Positions 24,706 to 33,846 of a DNA stretch of 64,000 nucleotides are shown here, piece after piece. Within the stretch, counting starts at the first letter, position 1; the number at the start of each line of letters is the position of its first letter. The translations under genes and the position numbers were made by a program. This stretch comes from Nitrobacter sp035546855 (lineage in GTDB: Bacteria > Pseudomonadota > Alphaproteobacteria > Rhizobiales > Xanthobacteraceae). Under the pieces are notes generated by a model that saw only the letters and a program-made list of their open reading frames with translations, ran no database searches and had not been told where the DNA came from. The stretch spans positions 25,415 to 89,414 of the forward strand of contig DASZVY010000060.1 of assembly GCA_035546855.1 (NCBI GenBank). Direction: 5' to 3'.

Positions 24706-25925
24706 TATTGTCGTCCCAGGATGATGGCGCTGGTCGGCGACACGCCGAGGCCGCCGGTCACAAGGCAGGTTTCAGCATCGTTGACCTGCGAAGTGGATTG
24801 CCCGCGTAGTTGCCTAACGCCCTCGATCACGAGGTTCATGCCGTGCACATAGGCTTCGGACAATTGCCCGCCCGACGTGTTGATCGGCAGCTTCCCGTCA
24901 GGCCACCGGATCGCGCCGCTCGCGACGAATTCACCGCTTTCGCCGCGCCCGCAGAATCCGAAATCCTCCAGAGCCATCAGAACCAGCCCTGAGAAATGGT
25001 CGTAGATTTGCGCGACGTCGATATCCTTCGGCTCGAGTCCGGCAGCATGGAACAGTTCGCGCGCGAGATATCGGCTGTTGGTTGATGCGTAGTCTTCGTC
25101 CGGCATATTGTGGCCGGACAGAAGACCGCTACCCCATCCCGGTCCGCTGCCGTGCGCCGCGGCCAGAATATCGACAGCCGGAGAGGCGAGATCGCGCGCT
25201 CGCTCACGCGTCGTGATGACGACGGCGCAGGCGCCATCGGTTTCGAGGCAGCAGTCATACAAACGGAACGGCTCGGCGATCCATCGCGATGCGAAATACT
25301 GCTCATACGTTAGTGGACGTGCATGCATTACGGCGTTCGGATTGCGATTCGCATTGGCGCGGGCATTCAATGCGATCTCCGCCATATGCTCGATAGTGAT
25401 CGGATAGAGATGCATGAAACGGCGCATCGCCAGCGAGAGCATCTGCGATGGCGCGAATAGGCCGAACGGATCAACGAAGTTTCCGTTGACGCGCCCTTGT
25501 CCGAAACGTCCGAAGCGCCTGCTCTGTCCCTGGCACAACCCGCGATAGGCTACCACAACATTGGCCCGGGCGGATTCGATCGCGGCGCATGCCATTGAGA
25601 TCGCGCCGCATGTGCCTCCGCCGCCGCCTCCCCAGATCATGCCTGAAAGCCGAAGGCGCGGAATGCCGAGCGCGACCTGCATCAGCGGTGCATCATTTGC
25701 GTCGTTCGAGAAGGACGTAAGCCCATCGACTTCGGCTGGCGACAGGCCAGCGTCGGCAAGCGCTGCAAGAATGGCCTCCGCCGTAACTTGAAATTGGCTG
25801 CGGTTTTGGATCCCGCCCCACTTGGTGAATTCACTCTGACCGACGCCGACAATGCAGCATCGGCCTGTGCGCTGGGTCGCAGATAACAACGGAGGACCTC
25901 CCTGATGGCGATCTTGGTATTGCAT
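24705..25925 (-). CDS. Thiolase-like protein (SCP2/Ltp2 type), first copy
   Basis: A 406-residue thiolase-fold protein. The conserved C-terminal histidine region TSGGQLSEAYVHG is present, and IYDHFSGLVLMALEDFGFC is typical of lipid-transfer-protein thiolases. The position of the usual nucleophilic Cys is occupied by a glycine-rich run followed by TCGAIS (near residues 98-108), not the normal CASG. Together with its DUF35 partner this fits an Ltp2-like retro-aldolase rather than a true thiolase (inference). I start it at ATG 25925; the frame is open far upstream across the divergent promoter. Confidence 0.85.
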   Translation of the reverse strand: MQYQDRHQGGPPLLSATQRTGRCCIVGVGQSEFTKWGGIQNRSQFQVTAEAILAALADAGLSPAEVDGLTSFSNDANDAPLMQVALGIPRLRLSGMIWGGGGGGTCGAISMACAAIESARANVVVAYRGLCQGQSRRFGRFGQGRVNGNFVDPFGLFAPSQMLSLAMRRFMHLYPITIEHMAEIALNARANANRNPNAVMHARPLTYEQYFASRWIAEPFRLYDCCLETDGACAVVITTRERARDLASPAVDILAAAHGSGPGWGSGLLSGHNMPDEDYASTNSRYLARELFHAAGLEPKDIDVAQIYDHFSGLVLMALEDFGFCGRGESGEFVASGAIRWPDGKLPINTSGGQLSEAYVHGMNLVIEGVRQLRGQSTSQVNDAETCLVTGGLGVSPTSAIILGRQ

Positions 25926-26003
25926 AACTGAAATGCTGATGCAATATGGGGGTCCTCGAGCCCAGAGATTCTGGGTCTCCCCAACCGCAATGGAGTATGT
26001 CTC

Positions 26004-27245
26004 GTGAATGCCTCCGCGGGCCTCGTCGTGATCGGCGCCGGTCAGGCTGCGTTCCAGCTCGCGGCGTCTGCCCGCGCCGCGGGGTATCAGGAGCGCATCA
26101 TCCTTGTCGGAGCGGAACGCGAACTGCCGTATCAGCGGCCACCCTTGTCCAAGGCATATCTTCTCGGGAAGACGACGCGGGAGGGGTTGGCATTTCGCAA
26201 ACAGGAGTTCTTCGATTCCAACCGGATCGAACTTTGTCTCGGACATGTCGCCACGAAGATCGATTCGCATGACCGCGTGCTCCATGCGGGTAGCGCGCGC
26301 ATCGAATTCGATCGGCTCGTGATCGCGACGGGTGCGCGAAACCGTAAGTTGCGCGACGATCTGGCTAGGCTCCGGGGCGTATTGTCGTTGCGCGATCTGG
26401 GCGATGCCGACCAACTCGCCGACGCGCTACGGCACGCGTCGCGGATCGTCGTCATCGGCGGAGGCTTTATTGGCCTCGAAGTCGCAGCGGTCGCTCGATC
26501 GCTCGGGAAAGAGGTTGTAGTTGCCGAAGCCCAGCGGCGCCTGCTTGGCCGGGCGGTCTCACCGCAGATCGCTTCCCGCATCCAGCGCCGACATGTGGAA
26601 ATGGGCATCGAATTTCTGTTCCAGAGCATGGTAGCGAATATCGAAGCCGACCATGGTCGCGTGAGCGCGGTTCACTTTTCAAATGGAAGTGTGCGTCATG
26701 CCGATCTGGTGATCGTTGGAATCGGTGTTGAGGTCACCGATACGCTTGCCGCTGACGCGGGGCTTGCCGTTGGCAATGGCATCCGGGTCGATTCCTCGCT
26801 ACGAACGACTAACCCGGCGATTCTCGCAATTGGCGATTGTGCGAGCTTCCCCGGCGAGGACGGCTATCTGCGCCTGGAATCGGTACAGAACGCGGTGGAC
26901 CAGGCGAGGTATGCCGCGCAGGTGATCGTCGGCGCGGCCAGTCTTTTCTATCGTGCGGTTCCTTGGTTCTGGAGCGATCAGTACGACATGCGGCTTCAAA
27001 TGGCCGGACTTTCGTCGGCCGCGGATCAATTTGTGATGCGCGGTGACGCCGAATCCGGACAGTTTTCCTTGTTCGCGTTTCGTCGAGGCCGCCTGATTGC
27101 GGTAGAGTCCGTCAATTCACCGGCAGATCACGTGATGGCTCGCAAGATGCTCGAGGGCGATTGCCGGCTATCGCCCAACGAGGCAGCTGATCGGAGTTTC
27201 GACCTGCGCTCGTTCGTCAAGAGCGGAAAGCGCGAGATAGCTTGA
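26004..27245 (+). CDS. FAD-dependent ferredoxin reductase
   Basis: A 413-residue NAD(P)H:ferredoxin reductase of the BphA4/putidaredoxin reductase type. It has the N-terminal FAD motif VVIGAGQAAFQLAASAR, the segment PYQRPPLSKAYL, a second dinucleotide motif VVIGGGFIGLEVAA near residue 150, and AIGDCASFP near 275. It starts at GTG 26004. The ferredoxin follows 35 bases later and the P450 is at 30279, so the three make one electron chain. Confidence 0.92.
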   Translation: MNASAGLVVIGAGQAAFQLAASARAAGYQERIILVGAERELPYQRPPLSKAYLLGKTTREGLAFRKQEFFDSNRIELCLGHVATKIDSHDRVLHAGSARIEFDRLVIATGARNRKLRDDLARLRGVLSLRDLGDADQLADALRHASRIVVIGGGFIGLEVAAVARSLGKEVVVAEAQRRLLGRAVSPQIASRIQRRHVEMGIEFLFQSMVANIEADHGRVSAVHFSNGSVRHADLVIVGIGVEVTDTLAADAGLAVGNGIRVDSSLRTTNPAILAIGDCASFPGEDGYLRLESVQNAVDQARYAAQVIVGAASLFYRAVPWFWSDQYDMRLQMAGLSSAADQFVMRGDAESGQFSLFAFRRGRLIAVESVNSPADHVMARKMLEGDCRLSPNEAADRSFDLRSFVKSGKREIA

Positions 27246-27280
27246 TAGAGCGAACCCATTTCCAAATTCGGAAGGATGCT

Positions 27281-27598
27281 ATGAAAGTCACCGTTATCAG
27301 CCAGAACGGGGAAGAACACGATGTGAGCGGATCACCCGGCGAAAAGCTGATGGAGATGATACGGGATGCGGGCTTGCAAATCGCGGCGCAGTGCGGTGGC
27401 TGTTGTTCGTGCGCGACATGTCATGTGCATGTGGCTAACGAATGGATCGACAAACTTCCGCCGGCCACCGCAGACGAGGAAGCCCTGCTTGATCTCGTCG
27501 ACGATTTGCAGCCGGTTTCGAGATTGTCATGTCAGATCATTATGGCGCCTGAGTATGACGGATTGAAGGTCAAACTGGCCTCGGGAACCGAGCTTTGA
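27281..27598 (+). CDS. [2Fe-2S] ferredoxin, adrenodoxin/putidaredoxin type
   Basis: A 105-residue ferredoxin. Cluster ligands are Cys38, Cys44, Cys47 and Cys84 (C-x5-C-x2-C-x36-C). Two extra cysteines, 41 and 42, lie inside the cluster loop (CGGCCSCATC), which is unusual. ATG 27281 has AAGGAT nearby. It should carry electrons from the reductase just upstream to the P450 at 30279. Confidence 0.93.
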   Translation: MKVTVISQNGEEHDVSGSPGEKLMEMIRDAGLQIAAQCGGCCSCATCHVHVANEWIDKLPPATADEEALLDLVDDLQPVSRLSCQIIMAPEYDGLKVKLASGTEL

Positions 27599-27673
27599 TT
27601 GTGCCCTCAGGACAAGAGGGAAGACAACAGCGCGGCGACGGTTCGCCGCATCAAGATAATTCGGGAGGCGGAT

Positions 27674-29104
27674 ATGACGGCACAAAAGAATTTCATCGGC
27701 GGCGAATGGATCGCGTCATCGCAGTCCTTGCCCGTCGTCAATCCGTCGGATGGGCAGACAATCGGACAGATCGCGCGGGGGGGAGCAGCCGAGATCGATG
27801 CCGCGGTCAGGGCCGCTCAATCCGCCATGAACGGAGAATGGGGTAGGCTCGACGCGGTATCGCGCGGGCGTCTGTTGCTGAGGCTGGCTGAATTGATCCG
27901 GCGCGATGCGGAGCGGCTTGCACGGATGGAAAGTGAGGACGTCGGCAAGCCACTGACGCTGGCGCGCGGCGACGTTACAGTCTGCGCTCGCTATTTCGAA
28001 TATTACGGCGGCGCCGCTGACAAGGTGCATGGCGACACCATCCCCTTCCAGAATGGCTTCACCGTGATGACGGTGTACGAACCGCACGGGGTCACCGGAC
28101 ATATCGTGCCGTGGAACTATCCGCTGCAGATGACCGGACGCTCGGTTGCGCCGGCGCTGGCGATGGGCAACGCCGTCGTGCTCAAGCCCGCGGAAGATAC
28201 CTCGCTGACTGCGCTGGCGTTGGCTGCACTAACCGAGGAAGCGGGTTTCCCGAAGGGCGCCTTCAATGTGGTGACGGGACTCGGCGAGGAAGCAGGTGCG
28301 GCGCTCGCCGGGCATCCCGGCATTTCACATATCAGCTTCACGGGCTCGCGCGAGGTCGGCGTTCTGGTCCAGGCCGCAGCCGCCGAACGAACGATTCCGG
28401 TGACGCTCGAACTGGGCGGGAAGTCGCCGCAGGTAGTGTTCGCCGATGCGCCGCTTGGGGAGGCAGCCGCCACTATCGTCAAGGCGATCGTGCAGAATGC
28501 CGGGCAGACCTGCAGCGCAGGTTCGCGTGTGTTGATTGAGGACCGCATCTACGACGCCTTCACGTCCGATCTCGCCGCGCGGTTCAAGGCGACTCGTGTC
28601 GGCTCCGGCAGCCAGGACCTTGATCTTGGGCCTGTGGTCAACGCGAAACAGAAGTCACGTGTCGAAAGCTATCTCGACCTCGCCAGCAAGGATGGCTTGC
28701 CGATTCTCGCCCAAGGGCAATTCGGCACCAATCTCCCGCAGGACGGCTTCTATGTTAAGCCAACACTCATCGGCGACGTTCCGCCGGATCACGTGCTGGC
28801 GCAGCAGGAGATTTTCGGGCCGGTGCTGGTGGCGATCCGCGTCAAGGATGAGGAGGACGCGATTCGCATCGCCAACAACACTGAATACGGGCTGGCCGCT
28901 GGCGTGTGGACCAGTGACCTTGGTTGCGGACTGCGGTTGGCGCAGAAGATCAAGTCCGGCCAAGTGTTCGTCAACAATTACGGCGCCGGTGGCGGCATCG
29001 AACTTCCGTTTGGCGGCGTCAAGGGCTCCGGTCACGGGCGCGAGAAGGGCTTCGAAGCACTCTACGGCTTCGCCACCATGAAAACTGTCGCAATCAAGCA
29101 TTGA
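27674..29104 (+). CDS. NAD(P)-dependent aldehyde dehydrogenase
   Basis: A 476-residue ALDH-superfamily enzyme. The catalytic Cys280 is in NAGQTCSAGSR and the general base Glu in VTLELGGKSPQ near residue 245; the cofactor region TGSREVG is intact. It is third in the run reductase-ferredoxin-ALDH. It probably oxidises an aldehyde formed after P450 hydroxylation to the acid that the ligases or transferases then activate. ATG 27674 was chosen since family proteins begin at FIGGEWI. Confidence 0.92.
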   Translation: MTAQKNFIGGEWIASSQSLPVVNPSDGQTIGQIARGGAAEIDAAVRAAQSAMNGEWGRLDAVSRGRLLLRLAELIRRDAERLARMESEDVGKPLTLARGDVTVCARYFEYYGGAADKVHGDTIPFQNGFTVMTVYEPHGVTGHIVPWNYPLQMTGRSVAPALAMGNAVVLKPAEDTSLTALALAALTEEAGFPKGAFNVVTGLGEEAGAALAGHPGISHISFTGSREVGVLVQAAAAERTIPVTLELGGKSPQVVFADAPLGEAAATIVKAIVQNAGQTCSAGSRVLIEDRIYDAFTSDLAARFKATRVGSGSQDLDLGPVVNAKQKSRVESYLDLASKDGLPILAQGQFGTNLPQDGFYVKPTLIGDVPPDHVLAQQEIFGPVLVAIRVKDEEDAIRIANNTEYGLAAGVWTSDLGCGLRLAQKIKSGQVFVNNYGAGGGIELPFGGVKGSGHGREKGFEALYGFATMKTVAIKH

Positions 29105-29187
29105 TTTCGATCAGGCGTCGGATAGCGCGGTCGTCCTACTATTACAAAACTGTCGGGCATCTGCGCCACCGCCTCTTGATTTCGCCG

Positions 29188-30132
29188 TCACTTCGTCCGT
29201 TTGCGAACCGCGCCGAGCACGCAGTCGACCAGGTCTTGCATCAATTGTGAAGAAGGCTGGTCCCGCAAATGAGCGATATAAAGCGTTCGCGACAACGCAG
29301 GCCGGAGAGGGCGTGAAATCAGCGTTCCTGCCTGCAACTCTGGCATACATGCGCTCGGCGGCAGGATCGTGCAGGTCGGCATCCGCTGGAGAAGTTGGTG
29401 CATCAGGGGGAGGCTGTCGACTTCCAGTCTCGAACGCATCGGTATGTCATCGGCGGAGAAGTATTCGCTCAGGATTGCACGCGATCCGTAGAGTGACGCC
29501 GGTAACAGCAAATCGAGTTCTTTGAGTTGGGAGCGGGCAACATATTTCTGGCTGGCGATCGGATGATTTGGAGCAGCCAGCAGATGCAGGGGCTCGCGGG
29601 TCAGCTCGCGCAGCACCAATCGACTCGTGTTCGCCGTTTGCAAAACGATCGCCAGGTCTACTTGGCCGCTTGCCAGCATTGTGAATACGCCGCCGGTCGA
29701 CGCTTCCATGACGCAAAGCCTTACGTCAGGGTGTGAGGCCGCGAAGGCTGCTATGACGTCAGCCATGTAGGTCATGGTGAAGCTCGGTGGCGCGCCAATG
29801 CTGATGCTGCTGACAGAGCGGTGGCGTGCCTCGTCGATCTCGTCCACCGTCGCGGACATGCTCTGCAGGATTGCTTCTGCGTTGCGGAATAAGATCTCGC
29901 CGAAGGCTGTCAGCTTGACGCCATGACCCGTGCGCTCAAGCAATTGGGCGTCGAGATCAGCCTCAAGTTGCTGAATTTGCCGGCTCATGGCCGATTGAGC
30001 GACATCGAGGATCGCTTCGGCGGCGGTGAAACGACCGGCCTTTGCTACATGGTAGAAATACAGCAGGCGTCGGGAATCGATCACCTTTCGCATTCCGCGG
30101 ATCGTGATTTCGGCTGGTTTCGGGTCTCGCAT
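29188..30132 (-). CDS. LysR-type transcriptional regulator
   Basis: A 314-residue LysR regulator. The winged helix LLYFYHVAKAGRFTAAEA and VAQSAMSRQIQQLE begins near residue 18, and a type 2 periplasmic-binding-like effector domain follows. It is transcribed away from the P450-transporter operon with a 146-base shared promoter region, so it is the likely regulator of that operon. ATG 30132 follows AAGGGGGAG; an alternative in-frame ATG is at 30093. Confidence 0.9.
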   Translation of the reverse strand: MRDPKPAEITIRGMRKVIDSRRLLYFYHVAKAGRFTAAEAILDVAQSAMSRQIQQLEADLDAQLLERTGHGVKLTAFGEILFRNAEAILQSMSATVDEIDEARHRSVSSISIGAPPSFTMTYMADVIAAFAASHPDVRLCVMEASTGGVFTMLASGQVDLAIVLQTANTSRLVLRELTREPLHLLAAPNHPIASQKYVARSQLKELDLLLPASLYGSRAILSEYFSADDIPMRSRLEVDSLPLMHQLLQRMPTCTILPPSACMPELQAGTLISRPLRPALSRTLYIAHLRDQPSSQLMQDLVDCVLGAVRKRTK

Positions 30133-30223
30133 GGCTCCCCCTTACGTCGCAAAAAACCGAATCGCAACCGAAGCCTAGAGCCGGCGCCTTTACGAGCGCA
30201 CCCTATTCGGCTTGCCAATTGCT

Positions 30224-30254
30224 CATATTATCATTATGACATATCTCATATCTC
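30224..30254. promoter_or_regulatory. Candidate LysR operator upstream of the P450 gene
   Basis: An AT-rich patch in GC-rich DNA contains CATA-N7-TATG (30224-30238), a LysR-like interrupted palindrome, followed by a direct repeat of TCTCATA. It lies 25-55 bases before the P450 start and within the region shared with the divergent lysR gene. Confidence 0.4.
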
Positions 30255-30278
30255 ATAACGGCAAGAAGGAAGCCTGCC

Positions 30279-31532
30279 ATGTCCGTTGCAGCCCTAGCCG
30301 CTGACAACGTCGATCTTTTGAACGCCGAACTCACCCAGTCGCCCTATGAGTATCTCGGGCGATTGCGGGAGACTTCCCCCGTTCACTGGAACGGCAAGCA
30401 TCGGGCATGGCTCGTGACCCGCCACGCCGACGTGACGGAGGGTTTTCGCGACGGCCGGCTGAAATCCAATCGGCTTCGTCAGTACCGTGAGAAACGCCTG
30501 GCGGACGATCAGCAGCATACGATCGGAAGAACGCTGCGAATCTTGGAATCCTGGATGGTGTTTCAGGACAACCCCGAACATCAGCGACTTCGAAGCATCG
30601 TTCACAAGGCGTTCACGCCGCAGATTGTCGCCAGCCTCGAAGGTGATATTCGCAGGCTGGTGAAGGAGCAAATCGAACGCTTGATGCACCGGTTCACAAC
30701 CGAGCCGGACAAGCCGGTCGATCTTCTCAACGAGATGGCCTACGAGATTCCGGGGCCCATCATCTGCAAGATGCTGGGCGTTCCGCTGGAGGATCGCCCA
30801 CAATTCGTCGAATGGTCTGAACAGATATCGAGCCTGATCGGTGGTTTCGTCGACGATTCCGACCGCTATGAACGCGCCCATGCCGCCGTCGCTGCTCTCG
30901 AAAGCTATTTGACGGATATCATTGAACAGACCAACGGCAGCGACGACAACTTGATGGCGCGTCTGGTCGAAGCGGAGGCCAATGGCGAACGCTTGTCGCG
31001 CGAGGAGGCGATTGCTACCGGGATTCTCATTCTCTTCGGCGGAAATCGCACGACCTCATGCATGATCGCGAATGGACTGCGCGCGTTGCTGCTTCATCCC
31101 GATCAGCAGGAGTTGCTACGCGCAAAGCCTGAGCTTCTTTCGTCGACGGTCGAAGAGATCATGCGGTGGGAATCCCATACCAAGTTTACTGTCCGCATCG
31201 TCGGGGAGGATTTCGATTGGCATGGTAGCCATCTGAAAGCGGGGGAGCGCGTGTTTCTGTCCCCGCTCGCAGCGAACCACGATCGGGATTTCTTCGCTGA
31301 TCCCGATCGTTTCGACATCACGCGCGCGAACGCTGGTCGCCATCTCGCATTTGGCACCGGTATTCATCTCTGCCTTGGTCAGGCGCTGGCGCGGCTCGAA
31401 CTCAAGATCGTGTTCAGCGAGATGCTACCCATTCTATCACGGTTGACGCTCGTCAATCCAGCCGGCGAATGGATGCCAACCCTGATCAATCGGGTGCAGA
31501 AGAGGCTCCTGGTCTCCGGCAAAGCGGCCTAA
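30279..31532 (+). CDS. Cytochrome P450 monooxygenase
   Basis: A 417-residue soluble bacterial P450 that would hydroxylate the substrate using electrons from the ferredoxin at 27281. The heme cysteine is Cys365 in FGTGIHLCLGQAL; the K-helix ExxR is Glu293-Arg296. The I-helix reads GGNRTT at 254-259: the acid usually found before the threonine pair is arginine (Arg257), and Thr258 is kept. It leads an operon into the ABC transporter genes, with a 21-base gap to the first ATPase. The CYP family was not assigned. Confidence 0.93.
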   Translation: MSVAALAADNVDLLNAELTQSPYEYLGRLRETSPVHWNGKHRAWLVTRHADVTEGFRDGRLKSNRLRQYREKRLADDQQHTIGRTLRILESWMVFQDNPEHQRLRSIVHKAFTPQIVASLEGDIRRLVKEQIERLMHRFTTEPDKPVDLLNEMAYEIPGPIICKMLGVPLEDRPQFVEWSEQISSLIGGFVDDSDRYERAHAAVAALESYLTDIIEQTNGSDDNLMARLVEAEANGERLSREEAIATGILILFGGNRTTSCMIANGLRALLLHPDQQELLRAKPELLSSTVEEIMRWESHTKFTVRIVGEDFDWHGSHLKAGERVFLSPLAANHDRDFFADPDRFDITRANAGRHLAFGTGIHLCLGQALARLELKIVFSEMLPILSRLTLVNPAGEWMPTLINRVQKRLLVSGKAA

Positions 31533-31553
31533 TCCCTGTTCGCAGCGACAATC

Positions 31554-32273
31554 ATGACACTACTCAGCGTTCAGGAGTTGACGAAAAGGTTCGGTGGCCT
31601 GGTTGCGGTTCGCGATGTCAGCTTTGATATCCAGCGGGGCGAGGTGCTCGGCGTGATTGGCCCGAATGGTGCGGGCAAATCGACGTTGCTTGGGATGATA
31701 TCCGGCTTCATCAAGCCAACGTCGGGGTCTGTTCGCTATCGCGGTGAAGGAGTCGTCGGTCTAGCTCCGCATCTTCTTGTGAAGCGTGGCCTGTCGCGAA
31801 GCTTTCAGATTGTGCAGACATTCGCGGATATGACGGTTCGTGAGGTTGTGATAGCGGCCGCCTTGTCGAAGCGTGTGATGCATGATGCAGAGCAGCACGC
31901 GGACGACGTGATCGATCGAGTGGGGCTTAGCGGCAAGGAATGCAAAGTACCCGCGATACTTTCCTTGCAGGACAAGAAACTGCTTGAGCTCGCCAAGTGT
32001 GTTGCGACCGATCCGGAGCTTATCCTGCTGGACGAGGTGATGGCCGGCTTGACGCTGGCGGAAGCAGAGGCTCCGTTGCAGGTGATACAGGGACTAAATG
32101 AGACGGGCGTCACCGTGATCATGGTCGAACACGTGATGCCGGTCATCATGAAGATCGCGTCGCGGCTTGTCGTAATCGAATTTGGCAAGCTGATCGCCGA
32201 CGACCAGCCTCAAAACATCATTAAAGATCCCCGCGTCATCGAGGCCTATTTTGGAGCCGAGATCGATGCTTGA
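31554..32273 (+). CDS. Branched-chain-type ABC transporter ATPase (LivG-like)
   Basis: A 239-residue ATPase. Walker A is GPNGAGKST near residue 38 and Walker B LILLDEVMAGL near residue 160. The signature stretch ILSLQDKKLLELAK replaces the usual LSxGQ form. It is the first of four transporter genes in the P450 operon and probably drives uptake of the P450 substrate or a related acid. Confidence 0.9.
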   Translation: MTLLSVQELTKRFGGLVAVRDVSFDIQRGEVLGVIGPNGAGKSTLLGMISGFIKPTSGSVRYRGEGVVGLAPHLLVKRGLSRSFQIVQTFADMTVREVVIAAALSKRVMHDAEQHADDVIDRVGLSGKECKVPAILSLQDKKLLELAKCVATDPELILLDEVMAGLTLAEAEAPLQVIQGLNETGVTVIMVEHVMPVIMKIASRLVVIEFGKLIADDQPQNIIKDPRVIEAYFGAEIDA

Positions 32274-32970
32274 GGTTCGGACGCTGACAGCTGGATATGG
32301 TCTTGCTGAAGTGCTCGGCGACGTCTCGCTATCGGTGAGAGCAGGGGAAGTGGTCGCATTGCTTGGTGCTAACAATGCCGGAAAGACGACGTTCATTAAC
32401 AGTTTGTCGAGACTCGTTTCGATCTTTTCCGGATCCGTTGTTTTTGACGGCCAGGATATCACCGCGGCGAAGCCCGACGATGTGGTCGGCCTCGGAATCG
32501 TCCAGGTTCCGGAAGGACGGCTCGTCTTTCCGAAAATGAGTGTGCGCGAAAATCTTCTGCTTGGTGGAAGCCATCCGCGTGTGCGGCGCGACAGACTTGC
32601 GCAGATGGAAAATGCTTTTGGCCTTTTCCCGATCCTGAAAGAGCGCGCGCAACAACTGGCTGGCACGCTCTCGGGTGGCGAACAGCAGATGCTGGCAATC
32701 GCGCGAGGACTGATGGCGAAGCCAAGGCTTCTCATGCTCGATGAGCCGTCACTGGGGCTTTCACCCCGTTTCGTTCAATATGTTTTCGATGCGATAGACC
32801 GTCTGCGCAGCATGGGTTTGACCATCCTCCTTGTTGAGCAAAATCTCACTATGGCTTTGCGCTATGCGGATCGATGTTACGTGATGGAGCGCGGGCGCGT
32901 CGTTGTAGAAGGTGATCCGAATGCGGTGCGTGACGATCCGCGCACGCGGACTGCCTATCTCGGCTTGTGA
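32266..32970 (+). CDS. Branched-chain-type ABC transporter ATPase (LivF-like)
   Basis: A 234-residue ATPase. Walker A reads GANNAGKTT, the signature is LSGGEQQML, and Walker B is LLMLDEPSLGLSP. ATG 32266 lies within the end of the preceding gene (8-base overlap); an in-frame TTG at 32251 is less likely. Pairs with the LivG-like subunit. Confidence 0.91.
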   Translation: MLEVRTLTAGYGLAEVLGDVSLSVRAGEVVALLGANNAGKTTFINSLSRLVSIFSGSVVFDGQDITAAKPDDVVGLGIVQVPEGRLVFPKMSVRENLLLGGSHPRVRRDRLAQMENAFGLFPILKERAQQLAGTLSGGEQQMLAIARGLMAKPRLLMLDEPSLGLSPRFVQYVFDAIDRLRSMGLTILLVEQNLTMALRYADRCYVMERGRVVVEGDPNAVRDDPRTRTAYLGL

Positions 32971-32982
32971 ACCGGTGCCGTC

Positions 32983-33846
32983 ATGACTGAGCTTCTCCAA
33001 GTTATGGTGCAGGGCATGCTGATCGGCAGCACATATGGCCTGCTCGCGCTCGGTATGGGCTTGATCTTTGGCGTGATGGGTATCGTCAGCTTCGCGCAAG
33101 GCGACCTTGTATCGCTCGGCATGTTCTTGTGCCTCGCACTCTATGCCGGATTCGGGCTCGATCCTTATGTCTCGGTGTTCGTGACGGTTCCGTTGCTCAT
33201 GATCTCCGGCGGAGCGATCTATTGGTTCCTGATCCGCCCGATCGCGGGTCAGCACCTGCTAATGGTTGTCCAACTGACACTCGGCCTTTCGTTTGTGATT
33301 CAAAATGGCTTGTTGATGACGTTCGGGGGACAGGCGCAGAGGGTGCCGTCCGTGGTGGACTCCGATCTTCTGATTGTGCGCGATGTCGTCATACAGATGC
33401 CGCACGTCATTGCCGCCGCAGTATCGTTTGGTCTCGCGCTCGGGCTTTATGCGATGCTCGGCTGGACCGATGCGGGTAGGGCGATACGCGCGGTCAGCCA
33501 GAATTCGCACGCGGCATACTTGATGGGGATCAAGGTTGCCAGGGTGCGCCTTGTGACCTTTGCGATTGGCTGCGGACTGGTGGCGATTGCGGCCTCGCTG
33601 CTCGCGCCGGGCGCCGTGATGGTTCCCGCGCAAGGCTTTCGCTACACCGTCATCATCCTCCTGACGATGGTGCTCGGCGGGATGACGAATTTCGTGAGCA
33701 TCATGTGCGGTGGCATTGTGATCGCGATGTCCGAAGCCGTGGGTGCTGTTTATTTCGCCGACACGTTCGGTCTCTTGTTGCCCTATCTAGTCTTCGTCCT
33801 GGTCATGATAATCCGCCCCCAGGGTCTGACATGGAGGACCACATGA
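32983..33846 (+). CDS. Branched-chain-type ABC permease (LivH-like)
   Basis: A 287-residue inner-membrane permease with about eight hydrophobic segments. The LivH landmark GLIFGVMGIVSFAQGDL is near residue 27, and the cytoplasmic loop RAVSQNSHAAYLMGI near 165 contacts the ATPases. The stop overlaps the next start (ATGA). Confidence 0.9.
   Translation: MTELLQVMVQGMLIGSTYGLLALGMGLIFGVMGIVSFAQGDLVSLGMFLCLALYAGFGLDPYVSVFVTVPLLMISGGAIYWFLIRPIAGQHLLMVVQLTLGLSFVIQNGLLMTFGGQAQRVPSVVDSDLLIVRDVVIQMPHVIAAAVSFGLALGLYAMLGWTDAGRAIRAVSQNSHAAYLMGIKVARVRLVTFAIGCGLVAIAASLLAPGAVMVPAQGFRYTVIILLTMVLGGMTNFVSIMCGGIVIAMSEAVGAVYFADTFGLLLPYLVFVLVMIIRPQGLTWRTT

Noticed and set aside
25926..26414. N-terminal extension of the first thiolase-like gene
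   Set aside because: It would lie over the divergent promoter and the start of the ferredoxin reductase, and has no thiolase similarity.
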